DNA from: Chondrosia reniformis
Taxonomy: Eukaryota; Porifera; Demospongiae; Chondrillida; Chondrillidae
DNA length: 64,000 bases
Direction of reading: 5' to 3'
NCBI GenBank assembly: GCA_947172415.1
Contig: OX359199.1
Location: forward strand, 3,188,001-3,252,000
The position numbers were made by a program, and so were the translations under genes. Shown here one piece after another: positions 12,373-23,000 of the stretch. The notes beneath the pieces were generated by a model. The model was not told where the DNA came from and ran no database searches. It was given only the letters and a program-made list of their open reading frames with translations. Every line of letters begins with the position of its first letter. The stretch's first letter is position 1.

Positions 12373-12555
12373 ATACAAGTTGTAATTTCTAGTATTATGT
12401 ACTCGTTCTATGAACTAGTTGTATGTACTAGTTTCTAGTTTTATGTACTAGTTGTATATACTATTTATAATTACAAGGTATATGTGTATTTACTAGTTAT
12501 ATATAGTAGGTGTATGTACTAGTTCTATGTCTTAGCTGTTTGTCCTAGCTGTATG
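12373..12555 (+). repeat. 13-bp minisatellite array, left segment 7
   Basis: Short stretch of the 13-bp family between the satellite island and the Tigger element. Its start (TAGTATTATGTACTCGTTCT) recurs near 14770 and 16245, so it belongs to a locally duplicated block. Confidence 0.9.
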
Positions 12556-14533
12556 TACTTTGAATCCTCGATTATCTTGATCACAAAATTACCTTGCACA
12601 TGACACGTGGATTATGCAATTATTATACCAACGTATGCGAATGTGACACGTTTCAGTCGTGCTAAAGTTTTTTGCTCGATCAAGGATGACGGAGTCTACT
12701 AACGCTGCGAAGCCTAAGCGAAAGAGAACAGTTTTAAGTATTGAAGAGAAATTGGCCATCATAAAGCAGCTAGAGAGCAGCTCTGCTAACGTTATTGCCG
12801 AACGCTATGGCATTGGAAAGGACACAGTCTTGGATATTAAGAAGAAGCGGGATAAGATCCTTTGCTTCAACCAGGAGATGCACAACATGGGTATTAGTAA
12901 AAAGGTAAAAGTAACGAAGGTCTGAGATGACGAACAGCATGATAAGGCCGTCTACTTATGGTTCAAACAAAAGCGGATGGAGGTTATACCTATCTCAGGC
13001 CCGATATTGTGTGAAAAAGCTGTCCAGCTGCACAAGAAGATGTGCGGTGAAGAGTCAACTTTCTCTGGAAGTACAGGTTGGCAATGGAGGTTCTGCAAGA
13101 GGCACGGAATATGCAACTTGTCCCTTGAAGGTGAGAAATTATCTGCTGATACAGAAGCAAGTGCAGCTTTCGTCACATCTTTCAGGGAATTCGTTGAAGA
13201 GCCCCAGCTTACTCTCAATCAAATTTTCAATTGTGATTAGACTGGACTTAACTTTCGCTTGTTTTCAGACAAGACACTAGCTGCTTCCTTTGAGCACTCT
13301 GCTGATGGAAGAAAGCTGAGCAAAGAGAGAGTCACAATCAATGCCTGTGCAAATGCTACAGGCACCATCAAGTTACCTCTCCAGGTTAACGGAAAAGCAA
13401 AACACCCAAGGTGTTTTAGGGGTTTGAGGATGGACTTCCTTCCTGTGGAGTACTGTGGCCAGAAAAGTGCATGGAAGAGCTCCTAGATTTTTCATGCCTG
13501 GTTTCACAACTCATTCATCCCTACAGTACGCAAAGAGCTCTCTTCTCTTGGCTTTGAACCAAAAGCTGTTCTGGTGCTGGATAATTGCCCTGCCAACCCC
13601 AGTGAAGAAGCCCTCATTAGTGATGATGGAAAGATCACAGCCCTTTACTTGCCAACAAATTTCACTTCCTTGTTTCAACCAATGGATCAAGGGGTACATA
13701 TGGCACTCAAGTGCCACTACAAGAAGAAATTGTTACGAAGGCTATTGATAGAAGATGAGAATGGCGTATCTCTCATTGATTTCCTGAAGTCATTGAATAT
13801 GAAAATTGTCACAGAGCTAATCGCAGAGTCATGGGGTGAAATCAAAGAATCCACACTACGCAAGTCGTGGAGAAAGATCATGCCTATTCAAGAACCAAAG
13901 GAGAGTGAAGATCAGACTGAAGGAGAGGAAGATGTGCAAGAATTTATACATGAATTTCAGGAGTTGGGATACAGTATGGATGAAAATGAGATAAGTTCCT
14001 GGCTTAACAGTGATTCCAATGATCCTGGCTTTCAGCTGATTACAGATGATAAAATCAGTGACCATGTTCTCTCAGAGCAAGTGCCTGACCAGGAAGATGA
14101 GCCTGAACCAGAGGAAGGAGAATCGAATGTCTGTCCTGTCTCCAACTGGCAGCTCATATGATTGAGAAGTGCCTCACATGGCTTGAATACCAGCCTGAAG
14201 TAAATCCATACAACACATGCATGTTGAGAGAACACCATGCCCTCGCAGTCCGTAAACGAGGAGAGTCCCTAAAACAGAGGACCTTACTAGAGATGCTACA
14301 AAAGTAAATGTATGTATGAGCACATGCATATGTATTTGTACAATGTTATAGAATGTTATACAATCATTAAACTGATCTATACGTGTTTTGTTGGCGTGCT
14401 TGATCGTCCAAAGAAATCGTTCTACGGTTCTACATATTTGATTGTATTTCACTTATCCGAAATTTTCACTTATCTGAATAAAATTTTTGTGCCATTTGAC
14501 CAATGGGATTCGGATAACCGAGGATTCACTGTA
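12556..14533 (+). mobile_element. Tigger/pogo DNA transposon, nearly complete
   Basis: The element spans 12558-14531 (1974 bp) and is flanked by TA at 12556-12557 and 14532-14533. Removing it restores the satellite unit GTATGTACTAGTTG. Its ends form an imperfect terminal inverted repeat: the right end read inward is CAGTGAATCCTCGGTTATC, and the left end starts CTTTGAATCCTCGATTATC. CAGT with CCTCG is typical of Tigger ends. It holds one transposase frame (12686-14161), then about 370 bp of 3' untranslated sequence. The TA duplication, end motif and transposase family all agree. Confidence 0.92.
12686..14161 (+). pseudogene. Tigger/jerky-type (pogo superfamily) transposase, three nonsense codons
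   Basis: One continuous frame of 492 codons from the ATG at 12686 to TGA at 14159-14161, interrupted by TGA at 12923, TAG at 13238 and TAG at 13484, with no frameshift. In order: a basic start and CENP-B-type helix-turn-helix (residues about 8-60, RTVLSIEEKLAIIKQLESS), a second CENP-B-type DNA-binding domain (about 90-150, with WQWRFCKRHGI), the DDE_1 catalytic core, and an acidic C-terminus. Likely catalytic aspartates are in NCD (about 184), VLVLDNCPAN (299) and PMDQG (334). The second stop replaces the residue right after the first catalytic aspartate, where the family normally has glutamate. The first stop may be a CGA-to-TGA change. The product would have cut and pasted the element at TA sites; this copy is dead but fairly young. 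Confidence 0.9.
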
Positions 14534-14963
14534 CTAGTTGAATGTACTAGTTGTATGTGCTAATTGTATGTAATAGTTGTGTGTACTATTTGTCATGTAC
14601 TAGTTGTATGTACTAATTGTTTGTACTAGTTGTATGCACTAGTTATATGTACTAGCTCTAGTTATATTTACTAATTGTAGGTCTAGTTGTATGTAGAAGT
14701 TGTATGTAGAAGTTGTATGTAGTAGTTGCATGTACAAGTTATGTACTAGTTGCATATACAAGTTGTGTGTTCTAGTATTATGTACTCGTTCTATGAACTA
14801 GTAGTATGTACTAGTTGTATACACTAGTTGTTGATTCTTGTGCTAGTTATGTAAGGTACTAGGTAGGTTCTAGTTGTATGTACTAGTTGAATGTAATAGT
14901 TGTATGAATTAGTTGTATCTACTAGTACAAGTTATATTTACTAGTTGTAGGTATCAGTTTTAT
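14534..14963 (+). repeat. 13-bp minisatellite array, left segment 8
   Basis: 13-bp family. The run of variants from 14551 to about 14870 (including TGTCATGTACTAG and AGGTACTAGGTAGGTTC) recurs from 15986 to about 16365, a local duplication with an offset of about 1435-1490 bp. No gene seen. Confidence 0.92.
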
Positions 14964-15478
14964 CAGGGAGTACGGTAGTACTCCCTATGTAGGGATGACA
15001 CGGTTTTTTTCGTTTTCCCCATACATTGGTATAGCAGCGAAATCCCGAAATAGGCCGAAAATCGACAAAACAAGGCTATGTATAGCTAAATATACAATAT
15101 ACATACTCTAAATAGACCTTAAAGGCAAGCGAATATGTCCCGCTGGCGAAATAATAAACTTTAAAAATTCCCATTTTCGTCTTCTTCATATTCTTCTTCT
15201 TCTTATTCTTCTTCGTCAGCCATAACTAAAAAACTATATAAGCTTTTGGACTAATTGTTACACGAAACTACTGCAAATTTTCCGAGCTGTATTCTTTTGT
15301 AGAAGCGAGAGCGATAACGCTATTATTGAGCATGGCGGTTTTCATGACCCTAGAGTCAAGGCCTCAATAAAGTCGCCATTTTAATGACGTCATAATCAGT
15401 CGAAGATTGCGAAACCAAAATGATTTTAATTATATGAATCTAATTCCTAGCCCATGCTCCATAAAAAGTACAGAAACT
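14964..15478. other. Unidentified AT-rich insert with short hairpin and TTC-rich tract
   Basis: About 515 bp of non-satellite sequence directly left of the long foldback. It opens with a 9-bp hairpin (AGGGAGTAC at 14965-14973, complement at 14978-14986), holds a TTCTTC-rich tract near 15180-15220, and contains no open frame. The phrase TGTAGGGATG near 14987 is echoed in the arms of the following foldback (near 15515), so the two stretches may be one composite element. Family not recognised. Confidence 0.55.
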
Positions 15479-15717
15479 AGAAATATTAAAAATTTTCTAC
15501 AAAAATAGTGAAGATGTAGGGATGGCATAAAAAGTAGAGAAACAAGAAAGGGATGTTACACAGTGAAGCATTAGCTATACATGAATCCTACAAGCAAGGG
15601 TGTTGTATGATTCATGCACAGCTAATGCTTCACTGTGTAACATCCCTTTCTTGTTTCTCTACTTTTTATGCCATCCCTACATCTTCACTATTTTTGTAGA
15701 AAATTTTTAATATTTCT
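15479..15717. mobile_element. Long foldback (MITE-like) with arms of about 114 bp
   Basis: Arms at 15479-15592 and 15603-15717 are reverse complements with only a few mismatches near the loop, and the loop is about 10 bases. The arms contain GATGTAGGGATGGCATAAA. There is no reading frame. The high identity of the arms points to a recent origin or to ongoing arm conversion. No target duplication could be defined because the left side adjoins another unidentified insert. Confidence 0.75.
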
Positions 15718-16674
15718 ATATATTAGTTGTATGTATATAGTACTTGTATGTTCTAATTGCATGAACTAGTTTTATGTACTAGTTGTATGTACTATGTATA
15801 TGCTAGTTGTATGTACTAGTTGTGTGTACTATTTGTATGTATTAACTGTGTGTATTAGTTATGTACTAGTTGCATGTACTAGTTCTAATAACTAGTTGTA
15901 TGTACTAGTACTGGTCATATTTACTAGTTGTATGTACTAGTACAAGTTAAATTTACTAATTATAGGTATTAGTTGAATGTTGTAGTTGTATGTGCTAATT
16001 GTATGTACTAGTTGTGTGTACTATTTGTCATGTACTAGTTGTATGTACTAGTTGCATGTACTAGTTGTATGTACTAATTGTTTGTACTAGTTGTATGCAC
16101 TAGTTATATGTACTAGCTCTAGTTATATTTACTAATTGTAGGTCAAGTTGTATGTAGAAGTTGTATGTAGAAGTTGTATGTAGTATATAGTTGCATGTAC
16201 AAGTTATGTACTAGTTACATATACAAGTTGTGTGTTCTAGTATTATGTACTCGTTCTATGAACTAGTAGTATGTACTAGTTGTATGTACTAGTTGTATAT
16301 ACTAGTTGTATATACTAGTTGTTGATTCTTGTGCTAGTTATGTAAGGTACTAGGTAGGTTCTAGTTGTATTGTATTGTAGTTGTGTCTACTACTTGTATG
16401 TACTAGTTTTATGTACTAGTTGTGTGTACTAGTTGTATTTACTAGTTGTATGCACTAGTTGTATGTATTAGATGTATGTCCTTTTTATGTAATAGTTATA
16501 TATAGTTGTTGTTTGTACTAGTTATATGTACTATAGTTGTATGAACTATAATGTATATATGTTCTAGTTGTATGTGCTAGATACTAGTTGTATGTACTAG
16601 TTGTATGTACTAGTTGAATTTACTATTTGTATTCACTAGTTCTATGTAGTAGTTGTATGTACTAGTTGTATGTA
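15718..16674 (+). repeat. 13-bp minisatellite array, left segment 9
   Basis: 13-bp family. The part from 15986 to about 16365 is a near-copy of 14551-14870. The rest is ordinary degenerate units. No gene seen. Confidence 0.92.
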
Positions 16675-16950
16675 CAAACGATTAGAAACGATTAGCACAG
16701 ATGATTTCAGAAAAGAAGAAGCAACCATACGCAACTACAATCTACTGGATGAGATGTATGCTCAATTTGTCACTACTGCGATCTGCCGTGACATACCTAA
16801 GGGGATCCAGACACTAATCCAAAAAGCTAAGTGTACCAGACATCATCGAGGTAACAAATTCTGGGACATAAACTTATCCAACTATAAATCTATTATCTAT
16901 ATAGAGTCATATTATTGTATAATTATCGTATTATAATAAAATGGTTAACT
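16675..16950 (+). other. Unidentified insert with an 88-codon open frame
   Basis: About 275 bp of non-satellite sequence. It starts with a short direct repeat (ACGATTAGA then ACGATTAGC), contains a frame open from 16670 to 16936 (start codon supplied by the satellite), and ends in an AT-rich run with AATAAA. The frame gives a mixed-charge N-terminal half (STDDFRKEEATIRNYNLLDE) and an isoleucine/tyrosine-rich end that looks non-coding. I do not recognise the product. It could be a fragment of an old gene or transposon, with an adenine-rich 3' end. Confidence 0.35.
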
Positions 16951-17076
16951 AGTTGTATGTAATAGTTGTGTGTACTAGTAGTAGTACTATATAGTTGTGT
17001 GTACTAGTTGTATGTCCTAGTTGTAGTACTAGTTGTAGTACTAGTTGTATGTACTAGTTGTATGTAGTAGTTGTGT
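16951..17076 (+). repeat. 13-bp minisatellite array, left end against the 123-bp satellite
   Basis: Last 13-bp units before the satellite boundary. The sequence next to the boundary (ACTAGTTGTATGTAGTAG then TTGTGT) is matched in inverse orientation at 41610-41650, which supports common ancestry of the two boundaries. Confidence 0.9.
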
Positions 17077-20000
17077 AGCCAAACCTGAATTTAAGGGTCC
17101 CCGAAGTTTTACAACTTATTTCCGAGTAAAAATGGCCACCAATTTCCAAACTTTGGGCTATGAAGCCGTACAGAAGACTTTACCAATGGTAAAAATGGCC
17201 GCCGTACTCGATTAAAGGGTCCCAAAAGCTCTACGACCTGTCTGTAAATAAAAATGGCCGCCAATTGTAAAAGTTTGGTCTATGCAGCTCTAACAAAGAC
17301 TCTTCCGAGGGTAAAAATAAATGACATACCCAAATTAAGGGTCCCTGGAGCTCTACGACCTATCTCCGAGTTAAAAATGGCCGTCGATTTCGAAAATATG
17401 GGCATGAAGCCATACCAAAGACCGTTCCTAGGATAAAAATGGCCGCCGAACACGATTTAAGGGTCCCAATGCTCTACTACCTATCCACATATTAAAAATG
17501 GCTGCCAATTTCGAAAATATGGGGCATGAAGTCATATCGAAGACCGTTCCTAGGATAAAAATAGCCACCAAACGTGATTTAAGGGTCTCCGAAGCTCTAC
17601 CACCTATCTAGGAGTGAAAAATGGCCACTGATTTTGAAAATATGGGCTATGAAGCCGTACCGAAGACCATTTCAAGGATAAAAATGGCCGCCAAACCAGA
17701 TTAAAGGGTCCCTGAGACTCTACGACCTATCTCGGAGTTAAAAATAGCTGCTGAAATTGAAAGTATGGGCTATGAAGCTGTACCAGTCCGTTCCTAGGAT
17801 AAAAATGGCCACCAAAATCGATTAAAGGGTCTCCGAAGCTTTACGAACTGTCCCCAAGTTAAAAATGGCCGCCGATTTCGAACATATGGGCTCTGAAGCC
17901 GTATTGAAGACCGTTCATCGGATAAAATGGCCGCTGAATCCGTTTAAAGGGTCCCTGAAGCTCTACTACCTATCTCCGTGTTAAAAATGGCCACCAATTT
18001 CTAAAATATGGGCTATGAAGCCGTACCGAAGTCCATTTCTAGGATAAAAATGGCCCCTGAATACGAATAAAGAGTCCCCAAAGATCTAAGACCTATACGT
18101 GAATTAAACATTGCCGCCTATTTCGAAAATATGGGCTATGAAGCCGTACTGAAGATAGTTTCTGGGATAAAAATGGCCGCCGAATACAAATAAAAGGTCC
18201 CCGAAGATCTAAGACCTATCACCGAGTTAAAAATGGCCGCCTATTTCGAAAATATGGGCTATGAAGCCGTACCGAAAACCGTTTCTAGGATAAAATGGCC
18301 GCCTTAACCGATTAAAGGGTTCCCGAAGCTCTACTACCTATCCCCGAGTTAAATATGGCCGCTGATTTCGAAAATATGGGCTATGAAGCCGTACCGAAGA
18401 CCGTTTCTTGGATAAAAATGGCTGCTGAATCCGATTAAAGGGTCCCTGAAGCTTTACGACCTATCACCGAGATAAAAATGGCCGCCGATTTCGAAAATAT
18501 GGGCTATGAAGCCATACCGAAGACTGTTTCTAGGATAAAAATGGCCACAGAATCTGAATAAAGGTCCCCGAAGCAGACCTGCCAAGGCTAGGCTTAGAGC
18601 ATGCGTGAGACTTTCTCAAGAAATGAGTGAGACCGCCCAAAAATGCGTGAGATTTCAAAAAAAAATTCGCTCGCTACGCTCGCGTACATTTTCCTCAATA
18701 CCCTTACTGTTAACATTAGATGGCTAATACCATACATTACGTCGTCAATTAAAAATGGAGGAGAAAGCACCGCTGCGCTTACGGATTACTGCTAGATCAT
18801 GGGTCTATAAGTCATAATAAATGGGATACGGATAGATCATCGACAAGAATTTAAAGATATATACTCCACAGCCAAGGAATAGCCCCATCAGCCTGTATGG
18901 CTGATCTGCCTGCTGGGGAGACTAGAGTGAGTGTGACAGTGAGTGAGAATCAGGAAAAGGCGTGAGATCTGGCACAGATATGCGTGTGAGCGTGACATGA
19001 CGGTCAAATGCGTGTGTCTCACGCCAGATGCGTGAGACTTGGCAGGTCTGCCGAAGCTCTACGACCCATCAACAAGATAAAAATTTTCGCCGATTTCGAA
19101 AATGTGGGCTATGAAGTTGTAACGAAGACCATTTCTAGGATAAAAATGGCCACCTAATCCGATTAAAGGGTCCCCGAAGCTCTACGACCTATTCCTGAGT
19201 TAAAAATGGCCGCCGATTTCGAAAATATGGGCTATGAAGCCCTAACGAAGACCATTTCTAGGATAAAAATGGCAGCCGAATCCGATTAAAGGGTCCCTGA
19301 AGCTCTACGACCTAACACCGAGATAAAAATGGCCGCCAATTTCGAAAATATGGGCTATGAAGCCGTACCGAAAACCGTTTCTAGGATAAAAATGGCCGCC
19401 GAATCCGATTAAAGGGTCCCCGAAATTCTACGATCTATCCCCGAGTTAAAAAAGACCAACGATTTCAAAAATATTGGCTGTCAAGCCGTACCGAAGACCG
19501 TTTCTAGGATAAAAATTGCCGCTGAATCCGAATAAAGGGTCCCTGAAGCTCTACGACCTATCAATAAGATAAAAATGGTCGCCGATTTCGAAAATATGGG
19601 CTATGAAGTTGTAAAGAAGACCGTTTCTAGGATAAAAATGGCCGTCTAATCCGATTAAAGGGTACCCGAAGCCCTACGACCTAACACCGAGATAAAAATG
19701 GCCGCCGATTTCGAAAATATGGGCTATGAAGTCATACCAAAGTCCATTTCTAGGATAAAAATGGCCGCTGAATCCGCTTAAAGGGTCCCCGAAGCTCTAC
19801 GACCTATCCCCGACTTAAAAATGGCCGCTGATTTCGAAATTATGGGCTATGAAGTTGTAACCAAGACCGTTTCTAGGATAAAAATGGCCGCCTAATCCGA
19901 TTAAAGGGTCCCCGAAGCTCCACGACCTATCCCTGAGTTAAAAATGGCCCCCGATTTCGAAAATTTGGGCTATGAAGCCGTACCCAAGACCGTTTCTAGG

Positions 20001-23000
20001 ATAAAAATGGCCGCTGAATCTGATTAAAGTGTCCCCGAAGGTTTACGACCTATCGGCGAGATAAAAATGGCCGCCGATTTCGAAAATATGGGCTATGAAG
20101 CCGTACCCAAGTCCATTTCCAGGATAAAAATGGCCGCTGAATCCGATTAAAGGGTCCCCGAAGCTCCACGACCTATCCCCGACTTAAAAAGGGCCGCTGA
20201 TTTCGAAAATATGGGCTATGAAGCCGTGACGAAGACCATTTCTAGGATAAAAATGGCCGACGAATCTGATTATAGGGTCCCTGAAGCTCAATGACCTATC
20301 ACCGAGATAAAGTGGCCGCCCATCTCGAAAATATGGGCTATGAAGCGTACCGAAGACCGTTTCTAGGATAAAAATGGCCGCTGAATCCGATTAAAAGGTC
20401 CCAGAAGGTTTACGACCTATCGCCGAAATAAAAATGGCCGCCGATTTCGAAAATATGGGCTATGAAGCTGTACCGAAGTCCATTTCTAGGATAAAAATGG
20501 CCACTGAACCGGATTAAAGGGTCCCCTAAGCTCTACGACCTATCCCCGACTTAAAAATGGCCGATGATTTCGAAAATATGGACTATGAAGTTGTAACGAA
20601 GACCGTTTAGAGGAGAAAAATTGCCGCCGAATCCGAATTAAGGGTCCCCGAAGCTCTGCGATCTATCCCCGAGTTAAAAATGGCCGCCAAATTCGATTAA
20701 AGGGGCCCTGAAGCTCTATGACCTATCACAAAAATAAAAATGGCCGCCGATTTCGAAAATATGGGCTATGTAGTCGTACCGAAGACCGTTTCGAGGATGA
20801 AAATGGCCGCCGAATCCGATTAAAGGGTCCCCGAAGTTCTATGACCTTTCACCGAGATAAAAATGGCCGCTGATTTCGAAAATATGGGCTATGAAGCGGT
20901 ACCGAAGACCGTTACTAGGATAAAAATGGCCGCCGAATCCGAATAAAGGGTCCCTGAAGCTCTACGAACTCTCACCGAGTAAAAAATGGCCGCCTATTTC
21001 GAAAATGTGGGCTATGAAGGAGTACCGAAGACCGCTTCTAGGATAAAAAGGGCCGCCGAATACAAATAAAGGTTCTCTGAAGATCGAAGACCTATCCCCG
21101 AGTTAAAAATGGCCGTCGATTTCGAAAATATTGGCTATGAAGCCGTACCGAAAACCGTTTCTAGGATAAAAATGGCCGCCGAATCCGATTAATGGGTCCC
21201 CGAAACTCTACGACCTATCACCTAGATAAAAATTGCCGCCGAATACAAATAAAGGGTCCCCGAAGATCGAAGACCTATCCCCGAGTTAAAAATGGCCGCT
21301 GATTTTGAAAATATGGGCTATGACGCCCTAACGAAGACCATTTCTAGGATAAAAATGGCCGCCGAATCAGATTATAGGGTCCTTGAAGCTCTACGACCTA
21401 TCACCGAGATAAAATGTTCGCCCATTTCGAAAATATGGGCTATGAAGCGTACCGAAGACCGTTTCTAGGATAACAATGGCAGCTGAATCCGATTAAAGGG
21501 TACCCGAAGCTCTACGATCTATCCCAGAGTTAAAAATGGATGCCGATTTTGAAAATATGGGCTACGAAGCCGTAACGAAGACCATTTCTAGGATAAAAAT
21601 GGCCCCTGAAACCGATTAAAGGGTCCCCGAAGCTCTACGACCTATCACGGAGATAAAAATGGCCGCCGATTTCGAAAATGTAGGCTATGAAGCCTTACCG
21701 AAGACAATTGCTAGGATAAAAATAGCCGCCTAATCCGATTAAAGGGTCCCCGAAGCTCTACGACCTATCCCCGTGATAAAAATGGCCGCCGATTTCCAAA
21801 ATATGGGCTATGAAACCTTGACGAAGACCATTTCTAGGATAAAAATGGCCGCTGAATCCGATCAAAAGGTCCCCGAAGCTCTACGACCTATCACCGAAAT
21901 AAAAATGACCGCTGCTTTCGAAAATGTGGGCTATAAAGCCATTTCGAAGACCGTTTCTAGGATAAAAATGGCCGCCTAATCCGATTAAAGGGTCCCCGAA
22001 GCTCTACGAACTATCCCCGAGCTAAAAATGGCCGCCGATTTCGAAAATATGGGCTACGAAGCCGTGACGAAGACCATTTCTAGGATAAAAATGGCCCCTG
22101 AATCCGATTAAAGGGTCCCCGAAGCTCTACGACCTATCACGGAGATAAAAATGGCCGCCCATTTCGAAAATGTAGGCTATGAAGCCTTACCGAAGACAAT
22201 TGCTAAGATAAAAATAGCCGCCTAATCCGATTAAAGGGTCCCCGAAGCTCTACGACTTATCCCCGTGCTAAAAATGGCCGCCGATTTCGAAAATGTGGGG
22301 TACAAAGCCATACCGAAGACAGTTTCTAGGATAAAAATGGCCGCCTAATCCAATTAAAGGGTCCCCGAAGCTCTACGACCTATTCCCGAGTTAAAAATGG
22401 ATGCCGATTTCGAAAATATGGGCTATGAAGCCGTATCGAAGACCATTTCTAGGATAAAAATAGCCGCTGAATCCGATTAAAAGGTCCCCGAAGGTCTACG
22501 ACCTATCACCGAGATAAAAATGGCCGTCGATTTCGAAAATGTGGGCTATGAAGCCGTAACGAAGACCGTTCCTAGGATAAAAATGGCCGTCTAATCCGAT
22601 TAAAGGGTCCCCGAAGCTCTACGACCTATCCCCGAGTTAAATATTGCCGCTGGTTTCGAAAATATGGGCTATGAAGCCGTAAGGAAGACCATTTCTAGGA
22701 TAAAAATGGCCGCCGAATCCGATTAAAGGGTCCCTGAAGCTGTACGACCTATCACCGAGATAAAAATGGCCGCTGATTTCGAAAATATGGGCTATGAAGC
22801 CGTACCGAAGACCGTTTCTAGGATAAAAATGGCCGCTGAATCCGATTAAAGGGTATCCGAAGCCCTACGACCTAATACCGAGATAAAAATGGCCGCCGAT
22901 TTCGAAAATATGGGCTATGAAGTCATACCGAAGTCCATTTCTAGGATAAAAATGGCCGCTGAATCCGCTTAAAGGGTCCCCGAAGCTCTACGACCTATCC

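Noticed and set aside
12686..14161. Frameshifts in the Tigger transposase
   Set aside because: At first the open pieces looked like separate frames, but all authentic pieces lie in one frame; only stop codons interrupt it.
14174..14563. Open frames after the Tigger transposase
   Set aside because: They lie in the element's 3' non-coding part and terminal repeat, have no family features, and overlap one another on opposite strands.
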